A stretch of 64,000 nucleotides of DNA from Flavobacteriales bacterium (GCA_018402085.1 JAGYJM010000002.1:558001-622000); one strand, 5' to 3'. Positions 1 through 8,987 are shown, counted from the stretch's first letter. Notes: generated from the sequence alone by a model not told the origin. Numbers and translations are program-made.

Positions 1-3000
1 CCGGATTGACTCTTGAGGAGTACGTCAACGAGATTCTTTTAGGTTCAGGTGTTGAGGCCTTTAATATCACGTACACCGGAACCGACATACAGTTGGGTTA
101 CCTTCAGAATGCTGATGACACCGATTTTCCGATTGCTAATGGGTTGGTGCTTTCAACTGCTGCTGCGACCAATTTTGCATCTGAAGGATGTGCAGGTTTT
201 GATGATGTTCCTTTCGGTGAGTCTGCTACAGGTGATGCCGACCTTCTCGCCATCGCGAATTCAGTTCCGGGGCAGATCGGTCAGAACTTCAATGTGAGTT
301 CAGTGAATGATATGTGTATTCTCGAATTCGATTTCGTAGCCACAGGAGATACCGTCAAATTTAACTATGCCTTCGGATCAGATGAATACCTTGAATGGGT
401 CAACTCTTCGTTTAACGACGTGTTTGCCTTTTTCCTGAGTGGCCCGGGTATAAATGGTCCTTATGACAGTCCTGCAGGTTTCCCTGACGGCGCTGTGAAC
501 ATCGCGGGCGTGCCCAACACTGATCCGCCGTTGCCCATTACAGTTTCGTCTGTAAATGATGTGTTGAACAGCGACCTGTATATTGACAACGTCAATAATG
601 AGGGCGTCTGTCAAGACGGCTACACCGTTACCCTTGAAGCGGCCTATGAGGTAGAGTGCGGCGAGACCTATCACATCAAACTGGCCATCGCTGACGGCAC
701 AGATACTGCACTTGAATCGATCGTTGTACTCGAAGCAGGGTCTTTCAGCAGTAACTCAGTGGTTCAGGTTGACCTTTCAATTGACGTGGGCGGTCCTGAT
801 AACGACACGATGTATGAAGATTGCGGAGAGGCCATCCTTACCTTTACGCGTCCGATTGAAACCGTGCTTGAGATCGAAGAAATGGTCGTAATTGAATACC
901 TCGGTGAGGGAGAGAATGGAGTTGACTATTCTTTCCTTCCAGATACCGTGGTTTTTCCGCCCGGGGTGGAGAGCGTGAGTTTTGCCATTGACGCTTTCGA
1001 AGATGGCATCGATGAAGGCATAGAACTGGTGCAGTTTGAAATATTGAACCTTGCGGCTTGCAATGGTGCATCGTTAACCAGTTACTTCGAGTTTTTCATC
1101 GCGGATGAACCCGAGCCCCTCGTCGTTGATGGCTATACTACTGATGTATGTGTAGGCGCTGAAGAGGTACTTGAACCTATCATTACCGGAGGTTATGGTA
1201 ACTTCACCTATGACTGGTCAACAGGCGAGACCACCTCAACAATAACCGTGACCCCAATTGAAAGTGAAATCTACAGTGTGATTGTGGGTGACACGTGTGG
1301 CATGTTGCCGGATGATGCCGATATCAGCATTAATATTCTGGATTTTCCTCCGCTCGAGGCAAGCATCAACAATGGCGACCTGACACTGGGCTGTAACGAG
1401 TTCATTAACATTACTGCTACGGCTTCAGGTGGTGATGGCATGTATTCTTTCAGTTGGACAGATCAAGATGGCAACGGACTCGGCGGCTTTGGCAATAGCC
1501 TGTTTTACAGCTCCGGACAAGGTGCAGAGCAGATTATAGTGACCGTTGAAGACGGATGCAATTTCGTGGCCACAGATACAATTGATGTTGAACTGACCAT
1601 TCCTGAGCTTTCGGTAAGCCTGGAACCTGAAACCACCGTTCTGTGTGGTGAAAACTTTACCATCATCCCTGAGACGGAGGGCGGACAGGCACCACTTTTT
1701 TACACATGGTTGGTAGATGGTGCCTGGAATGGTTTTGATCAAAACTTTACATACAGTACTGAGTCTGACGTTACCATCACAGTAGAGGTCAGTGATAACT
1801 GCGGACAGATGGCGGAAGCTGTGACCGAAGTGGTGGTTGAAAGTCCGCCGGTGGAACTCACTACGCCTGACTTTGTAGAAGGACCATGTACTGAAGTTTT
1901 TGACCTCGAAGCCACCCTTGATGGAGGCAGTGGTGGATTTCAATACACATGGTTATTGAACGGTGAATTCTACGACGACTCTCAATCGATTGATTTTCAA
2001 TCAGGTGCAGATGCAACTTTCTCTTTAAGCGTTGTTGATCAGTGTGGAGCCAGCGATGAAACCACCATCGATGTGATCATAACCAATCCACCCGTTGAAA
2101 TTGAGTTAGGTGAAGATATCAATGCCTCATGTATTGACAACACCGAAATAACCGTTGAGGTGCTGAACGGAAGCGGTGGATACGAATACGAGTGGTTTGT
2201 AGCAGATACGAGCTATGCCATCACTGAAGATATTATAGTTCAATCGTTTAATACCGTTCCTGTGATGGTGAATGTGACCGACGCATGCGGTGGGATTGCC
2301 ACAGATGAACTTTTATATATCATTCCGGATATTCCCTTAGACATTTCGGTCAGTGCAGACACCTCGATTTGTGCCGGAGACGGAATAAGTCTTTCGGCAC
2401 TTGCAACGGGCGGTGAAGAAGGGTTCTCTTACTTCTGGCCTCAACTCGGACAGTTTGGTCCTGATCAGTACATCACACCGTACAACACGAACACCTACGA
2501 GGTGATTGCAACAGATATTTGTGGTGCTGAAATCAGCACAGCCGTCAATGTTGAGGTGCAATACCTGTTTTCAAATTTCGTCGTATCGAGTTTAGGTGAT
2601 AACCTATACGCATTCACAGCAATGCCTGAACCAGAATGTGAAGCGTGCGTGTACAGCTGGGACCTCGGTGATGGAACCTTCAGTGATGAAGAGGAACTCG
2701 AGCATGAATATGATGGTCTGGATAATTACATCGCTTCACTGACCGTAACGAACGCGATTGGTTGCACAGACTCTACCAGCACCCTCATTCTGGGCCCGGT
2801 TATCTTATATGTTCCGAATGCATTCACGCCGAATAACGACGGAATTAACGACGCCTTCCGTGTTTATGGCAATGGTATTACCCAGTTTGAGATTAGCATT
2901 TTCAACCGCTGGGGCGAGATTGTTTATCAGAGCAATGACATTGACCAGTTCTGGAACGGCAGCCATCAACTGGGTGGTCACTATGTGCCCGACGGTATTT

Positions 3001-3077
3001 ACAGTTATGTTATCAAATTGAAAGGCCAGAATACGGATGCCTTTGAGCGAAGAGGTCATATTAACCTGATGCGCTAA
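1..3077 (+). CDS. Secreted choice-of-anchor L protein with T9SS type B sorting domain (5' partial)
   Basis: The gene is cut by the window edge. The frame is open from base 3 and ends in TAA at 3075-3077, and no signal peptide is visible, so the true start lies upstream. Visible residues 1-245 resemble a choice-of-anchor L domain (FGSDEYLEWV, ITVSSVND, CGETYHIKLAIADG). A Calx-beta-like stretch follows at about 255-350, then a series of Cys-containing 85-residue Ig/SprB-like repeats, each with a GGxGxFxYxW-type core. A PKD-like domain (YSWDLGDGTFSDEEE) sits near 880. The last 90 residues begin VPNAFTPNNDGINDAF and match the type B gliding-motility-associated C-terminal domain. Inference: a large cell-surface protein exported by T9SS, with an unknown ligand. 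An alternative TTG start at 6 is unlikely because it would remove the signal peptide. Confidence 0.9.
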   Translation, partial: GLTLEEYVNEILLGSGVEAFNITYTGTDIQLGYLQNADDTDFPIANGLVLSTAAATNFASEGCAGFDDVPFGESATGDADLLAIANSVPGQIGQNFNVSSVNDMCILEFDFVATGDTVKFNYAFGSDEYLEWVNSSFNDVFAFFLSGPGINGPYDSPAGFPDGAVNIAGVPNTDPPLPITVSSVNDVLNSDLYIDNVNNEGVCQDGYTVTLEAAYEVECGETYHIKLAIADGTDTALESIVVLEAGSFSSNSVVQVDLSIDVGGPDNDTMYEDCGEAILTFTRPIETVLEIEEMVVIEYLGEGENGVDYSFLPDTVVFPPGVESVSFAIDAFEDGIDEGIELVQFEILNLAACNGASLTSYFEFFIADEPEPLVVDGYTTDVCVGAEEVLEPIITGGYGNFTYDWSTGETTSTITVTPIESEIYSVIVGDTCGMLPDDADISINILDFPPLEASINNGDLTLGCNEFINITATASGGDGMYSFSWTDQDGNGLGGFGNSLFYSSGQGAEQIIVTVEDGCNFVATDTIDVELTIPELSVSLEPETTVLCGENFTIIPETEGGQAPLFYTWLVDGAWNGFDQNFTYSTESDVTITVEVSDNCGQMAEAVTEVVVESPPVELTTPDFVEGPCTEVFDLEATLDGGSGGFQYTWLLNGEFYDDSQSIDFQSGADATFSLSVVDQCGASDETTIDVIITNPPVEIELGEDINASCIDNTEITVEVLNGSGGYEYEWFVADTSYAITEDIIVQSFNTVPVMVNVTDACGGIATDELLYIIPDIPLDISVSADTSICAGDGISLSALATGGEEGFSYFWPQLGQFGPDQYITPYNTNTYEVIATDICGAEISTAVNVEVQYLFSNFVVSSLGDNLYAFTAMPEPECEACVYSWDLGDGTFSDEEELEHEYDGLDNYIASLTVTNAIGCTDSTSTLILGPVILYVPNAFTPNNDGINDAFRVYGNGITQFEISIFNRWGEIVYQSNDIDQFWNGSHQLGGHYVPDGIYSYVIKLKGQNTDAFERRGHINLMR

Positions 3078-3099
3078 TCCCGAAACATTGACAATTGAA

Positions 3100-3129
3100 A
3101 GCCGACTCTCGACAGAGCCGGCTTTTTTT
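3100..3129 (+). terminator. Rho-independent terminator after the type B surface protein
   Basis: A 10-bp stem (AGCCGACTCT / AGAGCCGGCT, one A-C mismatch) with a CGAC loop is followed by seven T residues. It lies 23 bases after the stop codon and before the sugar permease on the same strand, so the two genes are probably separate transcripts. Confidence 0.85.
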
Positions 3130-3156
3130 GTTATTTACGGCTTCTAAAACAATGCT

Positions 3157-4494
3157 ATGACTGGTCAGCAACGCCGCTATACCATGCCTTTCGCAGTGGT
3201 GACATCTTTGTTTTTCATGTGGGGTTTCACCACCGTTCTCGTGGACGCGCTGGTTCCGCGGTTGCGCGATGTATTTGAACTTACCTATGCGCAGGCGTCG
3301 TTGGTGCAGGTGTATTGGTTCATTGCTTATGCTGTTTTCAGTATTCCCGCCGGGCTGTTGTTAAGCAGGGTGGGATATAAGCGGGGAGTGCTGTCAGGGC
3401 TTTTACTGGTGAGTGTGGGCTGCTTACTTTTTTATCCTGCTGCGGAGCTGAGAATGTTTGGATTTTTCCTGACAGCGCTTTTTGTGCTGGCTTCTGGAAT
3501 AACTGTTTTGCAAGTGGCGGCCAATCCGTATATCTCCGTTCTTGGTATGCCGGAGCGTGCGGCCAGTCGGCTGAACCTCGCACAAGCTTTTAATAGTCTA
3601 GGTACCACACTGGCTCCTATGGTAGCAGCTGCTTATCTGCTCAGTGACCGTATTCTTTCAGAGCAAGAAGTCAGTGCCATGACGGAGTCTGCGCGCAGCG
3701 CGTATTATGCAGCCGAAGCGAGTGCTGTTCAGGGACCATTTATGGCATTGGGAGTGGTGTTTTTTCTGCTTGCCGGCTTGTTTTCGGTCACGCGATTGCC
3801 ATCCATACTTGAAGACCGGGTGTTGGAATGGTCTTCATTTGCTAAAGTCATACGCAATCGGAGGTTGATGTTCGGGGCGCTCGCCATCTTTTTATATGTG
3901 GGAGCTGAAGTAGCGATCGGAAGTTATCTGACCAACTACTTTATGCAGCTTGGCCTTGAACCGCTTATTCTTGAATCAGAAGTACTTAGGGGGATAGTGG
4001 AGACGGTTTCAAGGCTCACCAGCTCCAAAACACTTGCAGACCTCGATCCGAAGGGAGTGGTTGGAACCTTCGTGGTATTTTACTGGGGGATGGCGATGAT
4101 CGGAAGGTTTGTAGGTTCATGGCTCACCGGGGTGATAAAGCCGGGAGTGGTCTTGAGCCTTTTCGGGATAGGTGCCATTTTACTGATACTTACCTCCGCA
4201 ATGACTAGCGGACTCATTGCGATGTTCAGTATTCTCGCTGTGGGCTTCTTTAATTCAGTGATGTTCCCCACGATTTTCACCCTTGCCCTTGACGAACTTG
4301 GAGAGCTCAAGCCTGAAGGATCAGGAATTCTTTGCACAGCGATTGTGGGAGGCGCTGTCATTCCAAATATTGTGGGTCGTATTGCCGACGCTACAGGAAG
4401 CTTCCAACTCGCCTTTCCCGCGCTGGTTGCTTGTTATGCAGGCATAATACTGTATGCCTTTCGGTATGTACGCCGTACCGCTCTGGCCACGTAA
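3157..4494 (+). CDS. Sugar MFS transporter, FucP/GluP family
   Basis: This is a 445-residue, very hydrophobic protein with about 12 predicted membrane segments, so it is an inner-membrane proton/sugar symporter of the major facilitator superfamily. The N-terminal FFMWGF and the LQVAANPYISVLG segment are recognisable signatures of the FucP (fucose/glucose/galactose permease) branch, and the length fits that family. A loop of about 50 residues after the sixth helix (RLPSILEDRVLEW) is normal for it. No sugar-catabolic genes are nearby, so the substrate cannot be read from context. It starts at ATG 3157, preceded by a terminator, and appears monocistronic. Fucose, glucose, galactose or N-acetylglucosamine are all possible substrates. 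Confidence 0.88.
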   Translation: MTGQQRRYTMPFAVVTSLFFMWGFTTVLVDALVPRLRDVFELTYAQASLVQVYWFIAYAVFSIPAGLLLSRVGYKRGVLSGLLLVSVGCLLFYPAAELRMFGFFLTALFVLASGITVLQVAANPYISVLGMPERAASRLNLAQAFNSLGTTLAPMVAAAYLLSDRILSEQEVSAMTESARSAYYAAEASAVQGPFMALGVVFFLLAGLFSVTRLPSILEDRVLEWSSFAKVIRNRRLMFGALAIFLYVGAEVAIGSYLTNYFMQLGLEPLILESEVLRGIVETVSRLTSSKTLADLDPKGVVGTFVVFYWGMAMIGRFVGSWLTGVIKPGVVLSLFGIGAILLILTSAMTSGLIAMFSILAVGFFNSVMFPTIFTLALDELGELKPEGSGILCTAIVGGAVIPNIVGRIADATGSFQLAFPALVACYAGIILYAFRYVRRTALAT

Positions 4495-4600
4495 CTCACC
4501 TGTATTCAGAAGCTTCTGTGAACCTTACAAAGTGTTAAATGTTCTTTAAAATGTACGGGATACCGAAATTTTCCGTTCATTGAAGCAGAAAATCGTGAGT

Positions 4601-4753
4601 ATGGCAGCGAAGAGAAGAAAGAAAAATGAAGTGAAAGTGCCGCAACCCAATATCAGGGTAAGGCTCGACTATAAAACGGTCATTACGTTGAAAGACGCCA
4701 GTAAGTTAGACTTTTGGCGTGAGAAGTACCCGAAGCTGGAGGTGCTGGATTAG
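4601..4753 (+). CDS. Small basic protein of 50 residues, unknown function
   Basis: ATG at 4601 opens a 50-codon frame ending TAG at 4751-4753. The product begins MAAKRRKKNEVKVPQPNIRV and ends EKYPKLEVLD. It has a lysine/arginine-rich N-terminus, a short predicted beta-strand core and an aromatic C-terminal part (LDFWREKYP). I do not recognise a family. Support for it being real: the composition is protein-like rather than random, the stop codon abuts the stop of the converging gene with no gap, and the 106 bases upstream hold no other gene. The basic N-terminus would suit nucleic-acid or ribosome binding, but that is only a guess. Confidence 0.6.
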   Translation: MAAKRRKKNEVKVPQPNIRVRLDYKTVITLKDASKLDFWREKYPKLEVLD

Positions 4754-5293
4754 TCACAGCCGGGCGTCGAGAACGGCCTCGATCTCGTCCATTTTATTTT
4801 CAGTGTACAGGCCTTTAGTGCTGTAAATGATTTTTCCTGTTTCGTCAAAGATGAAGAGGTACGGGATCGTTTTGTCATCTAAATTCAACGGATCAACATA
4901 GGGGTCTATACTTCCTTTGTAGAAAAGCAGGTGGGGAAATAAATCTTTGCGGTTGCTTTCTCGCATTTTTTTCAGGGAAGCATCGTAGGCCATTTTCTTG
5001 GCACCGGTATACATCGGAATCATCATAAAGTGCACATCGTACATGTGGTCGAACATACCCCGTTTGAGCACGAACTTATCGTACATCGGTGTGTACCAGG
5101 ATTTGAGTACATCTTCTGACTTTTTTGAATACGCCATGCCCACAATAGTGAGTTTATCATTGGTGTCTCCCGGCAGTGTCACTTTTTCACCTTCAAGTGT
5201 TTCACCAGAGAGCTCAGGAAACGTGGTGCCCTCCTGGGCGACAGAAGTGAGGGTGAATAAAAGGAGCAAAGGGAGGAGGCGGCTTGCCAGCAT
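4754..5293 (-). CDS. Exported thioredoxin-fold (redoxin/ATP10-like) protein without cysteines
   Basis: The 179-residue product has a cleavable signal peptide (MLASRLLPLLLLFTLTSVAQ) and then a redoxin-like layout. FPELSGETLEGEKVTLPG resembles the N-terminal strand of peroxiredoxin/TlpA proteins, and IPYLFIFDETGKIIYSTKG matches the typical cis-Pro and C-terminal strand. There is no cysteine anywhere in the protein, so it cannot be a classical thiol oxidoreductase; a chaperone or binding role is inferred. The layout recalls ATP10-like proteins, but I am not certain of that family. Its stop codon directly abuts that of the small convergent gene. It lies 38 bases downstream of the metallopeptidase and may be cotranscribed with it. 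Confidence 0.65.
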   Translation of the reverse strand: MLASRLLPLLLLFTLTSVAQEGTTFPELSGETLEGEKVTLPGDTNDKLTIVGMAYSKKSEDVLKSWYTPMYDKFVLKRGMFDHMYDVHFMMIPMYTGAKKMAYDASLKKMRESNRKDLFPHLLFYKGSIDPYVDPLNLDDKTIPYLFIFDETGKIIYSTKGLYTENKMDEIEAVLDARL

Positions 5294-5331
5294 AGTTGCA
5301 GTTTTTAAAGGTTAACGTGAATGGGGACAAC

Positions 5332-6999
5332 TTAGTTGTTCAGACCGAGCACTTCGGTACCTTGTTCAAAAACAATATCAACCGGAATGCCGGCAGCATC
5401 GATGCGATCGAGATCTTCCTGGAGTGGTTCATCAATCATGCCTTTTTCTTCCATAAGTGAGACAACACCTGGGTAATCACCTTCACCTTGCAGGCGCAAG
5501 ATGAGTGAGCTGAGGTCTGTCATGGCGACATTCATGGCATCGAAATTGACGGAGTATGCACCACTTTCTTCGTCGCGGGTGAAAGCACCTTTTTCTTTGA
5601 AATAGTTGAAGCGCATCATATTGGCTTTTCCGTGTGCGCTGGAAGCGCCAAAACGCACAGATCGAAAAATGCCAGCAAGGAAGGTGACATAGTTGTCCAT
5701 AACAACTCCTTCATCCAGTTCTCCCCATTCATATAGTTTGGTTACCATCCATAAGCCGAGAATATCAGCTTTGCCTTCTTCGAGCGGACTGGCTTGTTCT
5801 TTGAGTGCTTCGCGAACGGTTCCCTTTCCGTTTATGGTATTTTTGACGCCAAGTCCGTGAGCCACTTCATGAAACATCGTATTGCCGAAAAATGCATCAA
5901 AGGTGATGTGCTTGCGCTGATCTTCGCGAATAAGCACTTCGCTGATCGGCAATAAGATTTTATCAAACTTTGCGCGCATGGCATTTTTAAGCTGCGAACG
6001 ACGGGTGCCATGCATTTGCTGCAGTTCTTCGTCATTCGGAAGGTTCACGGCGATGGTTTTGCTTCCTGAATTGCAGTCACCGGCATAGTAGATAACATCG
6101 TACGCGCTGAGCTGCGCATTGCCACCGATAGCATCTTGTTTGTATTTCGGATCACAAGGCAATTCTTGCTGCAGACGTGGCAGCAACTTCTTGTAATGCG
6201 ACAGGCGTTCACTCCATTCGAGGTCTTTGACCAGGACGTATGCTTCGTGGGCTGCCTTGTACCCGAAGAGTTGATCTTCGTAGGTTTCGATCGGGCCGAT
6301 GATAATATCGAGTTGGTTGTCTTCGAGGTTCAGCCATGCAATGTCTGATGCATTGTAGCGATCAGTTTCAAGTGCTTTTGCTCTGCTTCTGAGGTAAAAA
6401 GCAAGTGATTCGTTGTCAGTGACGTTAGCGGCCTGTCTCAGGTAGTCAGCTGCCCGCGCTGTGGCTTTTTTGTAAGCGTTATGGAAATAGATATGAGTCA
6501 GTAAGCCTGAACTATCGCGTCGAACAAGCGTGTAAAGGCTCATCTTATGCGGGTTATCCCATGCTTCGAACTCTTCTTTGGTCATGTCAGCAGGGTAAAA
6601 ATTTGCACCTGCCGGCTTTTCTCCTATACCCTCGAGAAAGGGTTTGTTGCCGTTGAGTCGATCCCACGGGCCGTAATTTACTTCTGCGTATGTTCGGGCA
6701 AACGGATCTTCAATGCGAGCAAATAACGGCTCACGGTCGCCCCATGACTGTTGCCAGAAGATGCCGTTCATTTCTTGGGCAGCAACAATCAGCAAGGGGA
6801 TGACTTCCTTCTGGTTATCGCTAAGCTGGCTAAGGTCAGTCGTTAACCGGAAGGTTGTATAGGTGAGCGTGTCTTCAGAATGAAGCAAAGACTTGTAAGG
6901 TGCTTCAGCCGTTTTGGAGCCGGATTCTTCAGGAACGGCAGCAGATTGACAGGCCGAAAACAGAACAAGCACATAAAGGGCAAGGGAGGCTGATCGCAT
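5332..6999 (-). CDS. M49-like (dipeptidyl-peptidase III-like) metallopeptidase lipoprotein
   Basis: The 555-residue product starts with a lipoprotein signal (LVLFSAC lipobox, Cys 17), so it is probably anchored in the periplasm or outer membrane. HEVAH at residues 377-381 with EEGKAD at 407-412 has the spacing of the zinc site of dipeptidyl-peptidase III-like enzymes: two His in the first motif and a Glu in the second. Classical DPP III carries HEXXXH with an extra residue, whereas this protein has the shorter HEXXH. The length also fits the family. Inference: it trims peptides from the N-terminus or is a related zinc peptidase, and the substrate is unknown. The start codon ATG at 6999 gives a sensible signal peptide. 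Confidence 0.78.
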   Translation of the reverse strand: MRSASLALYVLVLFSACQSAAVPEESGSKTAEAPYKSLLHSEDTLTYTTFRLTTDLSQLSDNQKEVIPLLIVAAQEMNGIFWQQSWGDREPLFARIEDPFARTYAEVNYGPWDRLNGNKPFLEGIGEKPAGANFYPADMTKEEFEAWDNPHKMSLYTLVRRDSSGLLTHIYFHNAYKKATARAADYLRQAANVTDNESLAFYLRSRAKALETDRYNASDIAWLNLEDNQLDIIIGPIETYEDQLFGYKAAHEAYVLVKDLEWSERLSHYKKLLPRLQQELPCDPKYKQDAIGGNAQLSAYDVIYYAGDCNSGSKTIAVNLPNDEELQQMHGTRRSQLKNAMRAKFDKILLPISEVLIREDQRKHITFDAFFGNTMFHEVAHGLGVKNTINGKGTVREALKEQASPLEEGKADILGLWMVTKLYEWGELDEGVVMDNYVTFLAGIFRSVRFGASSAHGKANMMRFNYFKEKGAFTRDEESGAYSVNFDAMNVAMTDLSSLILRLQGEGDYPGVVSLMEEKGMIDEPLQEDLDRIDAAGIPVDIVFEQGTEVLGLNN

Positions 7000-7050
7000 A
7001 TCTTCAATTTGCCCCCAAAATACTAAATGTCTGCTACGACATGTGAAAAG

Positions 7051-7323
7051 TCACGAAGCCATGCTCACAATTTCTAACGGGGCAAATGAGAGCACCTCAC
7101 GACCTTTGCGAGTGACCATGTAGCCGTCTTTATTCTGGATCAAATCTTTTATATACAGTTTCGCCACTCGCTCGCCAATTCTTGCTTTCCCAACACTCAA
7201 TGAAGGGTCATTCTGAATCCGTTGCCAGAATCTTTTTTCAATTTCACTCAGGCGAATGTATGTGCCATAGCGCTCCTTATAATTCCGGATGACATCCAGA
7301 ATCAGATAGTCGTACTTGTCCAT
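7051..7323 (-). CDS. Small winged-helix-like protein of unknown role
   Basis: A 90-residue, charged, soluble protein. The order of elements (LILDVIRNYKERYG, LSEIEKRF, RIGERVAKLYIKDLI, DGYMVTRKGREVLS) fits a winged helix: helices, a recognition-like helix and a beta wing. This suggests DNA binding or a protein-interaction module. There is no ligand domain and no recognisable family motif. It stands alone, 51 bases upstream of the peptidase gene start on the same strand, and could lead a short operon with it. Transcriptional regulation of the peptidase is possible but nothing here shows it. Confidence 0.55.
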   Translation of the reverse strand: MDKYDYLILDVIRNYKERYGTYIRLSEIEKRFWQRIQNDPSLSVGKARIGERVAKLYIKDLIQNKDGYMVTRKGREVLSFAPLEIVSMAS

Positions 7324-7720
7324 AACAAAAGATTTTCAGCCGCCGAGGCAGCAAGTCAGGTGCCCTTCCGATCGGAAAAACAATGAACCGAAAGTACGGT
7401 CTTCGATCTATCAACAAGCACGTGTTGCTAACTTTTTATTGACAAAAGATTAACATTCCGGTTTTGTGTCTGATGGTCAGGCTGAAGAGCGCTTTTGCTT
7501 CATTCTTGACTTGATCCAGCGCTTGTAAGGGACTGTTAAAGACCGTGGTCATGGAGATGTAATCCGTGTTGATGCCGTTACGCAATCAGCTCGAACGAGC
7601 GGAGGTGCCTTTTCGGTGTTGAATATAGAAGCGACGGGCGTACAAGTCGTGTTAGCATCCCGTGTTTTTACACGGTGTAAAGATACTGACAGAGACTGAA
7701 CGTTCTTAACTCACGGCCAC
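7324..7720. other. Gene-free stretch of 397 bases
   Basis: I see no coding frame with protein-like composition on either strand and no tRNA-like fold. The only structured element is a member of the dispersed GATG hairpin family at 7655-7675. The stretch separates two minus-strand genes, so it may hold the promoter of the winged-helix gene and the 3' end of the PlsC/aat transcript. Confidence 0.5.
7655..7675 (-). repeat. GATG mini-hairpin, copy 1 (intergenic)
   Basis: On the minus strand: stem CCGTGT, loop AAAA, stem ACACGG, then GATGC. It is the same layout as the other copies with a different stem sequence. Confidence 0.75.
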
Positions 7721-8251
7721 TCACTGGTTGCAGTAGCTGTAGAAATTATGAAAGTAGCTCCGGATGTAACTCATATCACGTTCTTTATGTCCTGAGAGCC
7801 GAAAAGCATTATGGAACTTAACCACTTTACGGCGGTGGTCGAAAGCGACGAGCACGAGTTCTGCATCACTAGCCTGAACCACCCGGTAGAAAAAATCAGA
7901 TCCTTCAGGAGACAACTGACCTTTGAGGTTGAAAGTCAGTGCGATTGTTGAACGTTTGCGGGCTTTCAGCCTGCTGATGAGGTTATCCTGTGCCCGGCGA
8001 TCGTCGTCTGCCGGCACTTTCAATCCTCCAGTTGATCGGAGAAACCAGGCGTTCCACCATTTCCACATTTTTGCGCTCACGCCAATGCGCACCTGATAAT
8101 GGGTGAGCTCTCGAATGGCCACTGCGAAGACGAAATCGCGAAAAGAAGTATGCGGCCCCGCCAGTAAGACTACTTTTGGTCTCTTTTTCGGAAGTGAACC
8201 CACAAAGCGCCAACCTGACCGCTTAAACCACCATATCGCCAGATTTTTCAT
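7721..8251 (-). CDS. PlsC-like lysophospholipid acyltransferase homologue with altered active site
   Basis: The 176-residue protein resembles the 1-acylglycerol-3-phosphate acyltransferase fold: GWRFVG at the N-terminus, PHTSFRD at 33-39 giving the HX4D catalytic pair (His34, Asp39), and a WFLRSTGGLKVP segment where the family has its second block. The usual substrate-binding EGTR motif is replaced by NLKGQ at 108-112, so the phosphate-contacting Glu and Arg are missing. It is either an acyltransferase with unusual specificity or an inactive relative. Its ATG overlaps the TGA stop of aat by four bases, indicating translational coupling. Confidence 0.65.
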   Translation of the reverse strand: MKNLAIWWFKRSGWRFVGSLPKKRPKVVLLAGPHTSFRDFVFAVAIRELTHYQVRIGVSAKMWKWWNAWFLRSTGGLKVPADDDRRAQDNLISRLKARKRSTIALTFNLKGQLSPEGSDFFYRVVQASDAELVLVAFDHRRKVVKFHNAFRLSGHKERDMSYIRSYFHNFYSYCNQ

Positions 8252-8943
8252 CGCTTTGTGTTAAAATGGTGCCAGTGTCCTTTGAGCGTTGAACGGTTCA
8301 TACCTGCCTGAAGACGCGATAAAAAGGCCGCACGCGGAATATGCGTCGCGCCCATACGGCCCAGGTGGTCATTGTAAATCTGGCAATCTATGATCTCAAA
8401 GCCCTCTTTCTGCAGTGTGCGGCAGAGGTGAATCAGCGCCATTTTCGACGCGTTACTGCTGCGCGTGAACATGGATTCACCGAAAAACATATCGCCCAGT
8501 GAAACACCATAAAGACCTCCCACCAGCACCTTGCCCTCCCATACTTCTACCGAGTGGGCATAACCCATTTTGTGAAGCCTGAAGTAAGATTCGATGACCT
8601 CGGAGGTGATCCAGGTACCGTGTTGTCCCGGACGCTGCACGCTGCGGCAGCCATCCATGACTTCGAGAAAGGCCGTATCAAAGGTGACGGAGAATTTCTG
8701 CTGGTTGATCACATTGCGCATACTCTTGCTGATCGTCACTTCATCGGTGAAGAGCACACAACGAGGGTCAGGCGACCACCAGAGAACGGGATCTGGCGGG
8801 CTAAACCACGGAAAGATACCCATACTATACGCGAGCAACAGCCGATCTGGGCGAAGGTCGCCTCCTACGGCGAGGAGCCCTTCGTCAGTTGCTTGTTCCG
8901 GATCAGGAAAAGCCAGGCGCTCATTGATCATAAAGAGAGGCAT
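8248..8943 (-). CDS. aat: Leucyl/phenylalanyl-tRNA--protein transferase
   Basis: A full-length 231-residue Aat. This cytosolic enzyme moves Leu or Phe from aminoacyl-tRNA to N-terminal Lys/Arg of proteins, marking them for ClpS/ClpAP under the N-end rule. Family signatures: FPDPEQATDEGLLAVGGDL at the N-terminus, YSMGIFPWFSPPDPVLWWSPDPR, GYAHSVEVWEGKVLVGGLYG and FGESMFTR. It starts at ATG 8943 and is divergent from the Nudix gene across only 44 bases. A TAACTTCG sequence just upstream is close to a Bacteroidota -7 box. It is the first gene of a pair with the downstream PlsC-like gene. Confidence 0.96.
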   Translation of the reverse strand: MPLFMINERLAFPDPEQATDEGLLAVGGDLRPDRLLLAYSMGIFPWFSPPDPVLWWSPDPRCVLFTDEVTISKSMRNVINQQKFSVTFDTAFLEVMDGCRSVQRPGQHGTWITSEVIESYFRLHKMGYAHSVEVWEGKVLVGGLYGVSLGDMFFGESMFTRSSNASKMALIHLCRTLQKEGFEIIDCQIYNDHLGRMGATHIPRAAFLSRLQAGMNRSTLKGHWHHFNTKR

Positions 8944-8974
8944 ACTGCGAAGTTAGTGAACCGATATGGCTTCG

Positions 8975-8982
8975 TAATTTTG
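8975..8982 (+). promoter_or_regulatory. Candidate -7 box TAATTTTG for the Nudix gene
   Basis: It matches the Bacteroidota TAnnTTTG -7 consensus and ends 5 bases before the ATG, so the transcript would be nearly leaderless. I see no clear TTTG -33 element at the usual spacing. Confidence 0.4.
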
Positions 8983-8987
8983 AAAAG

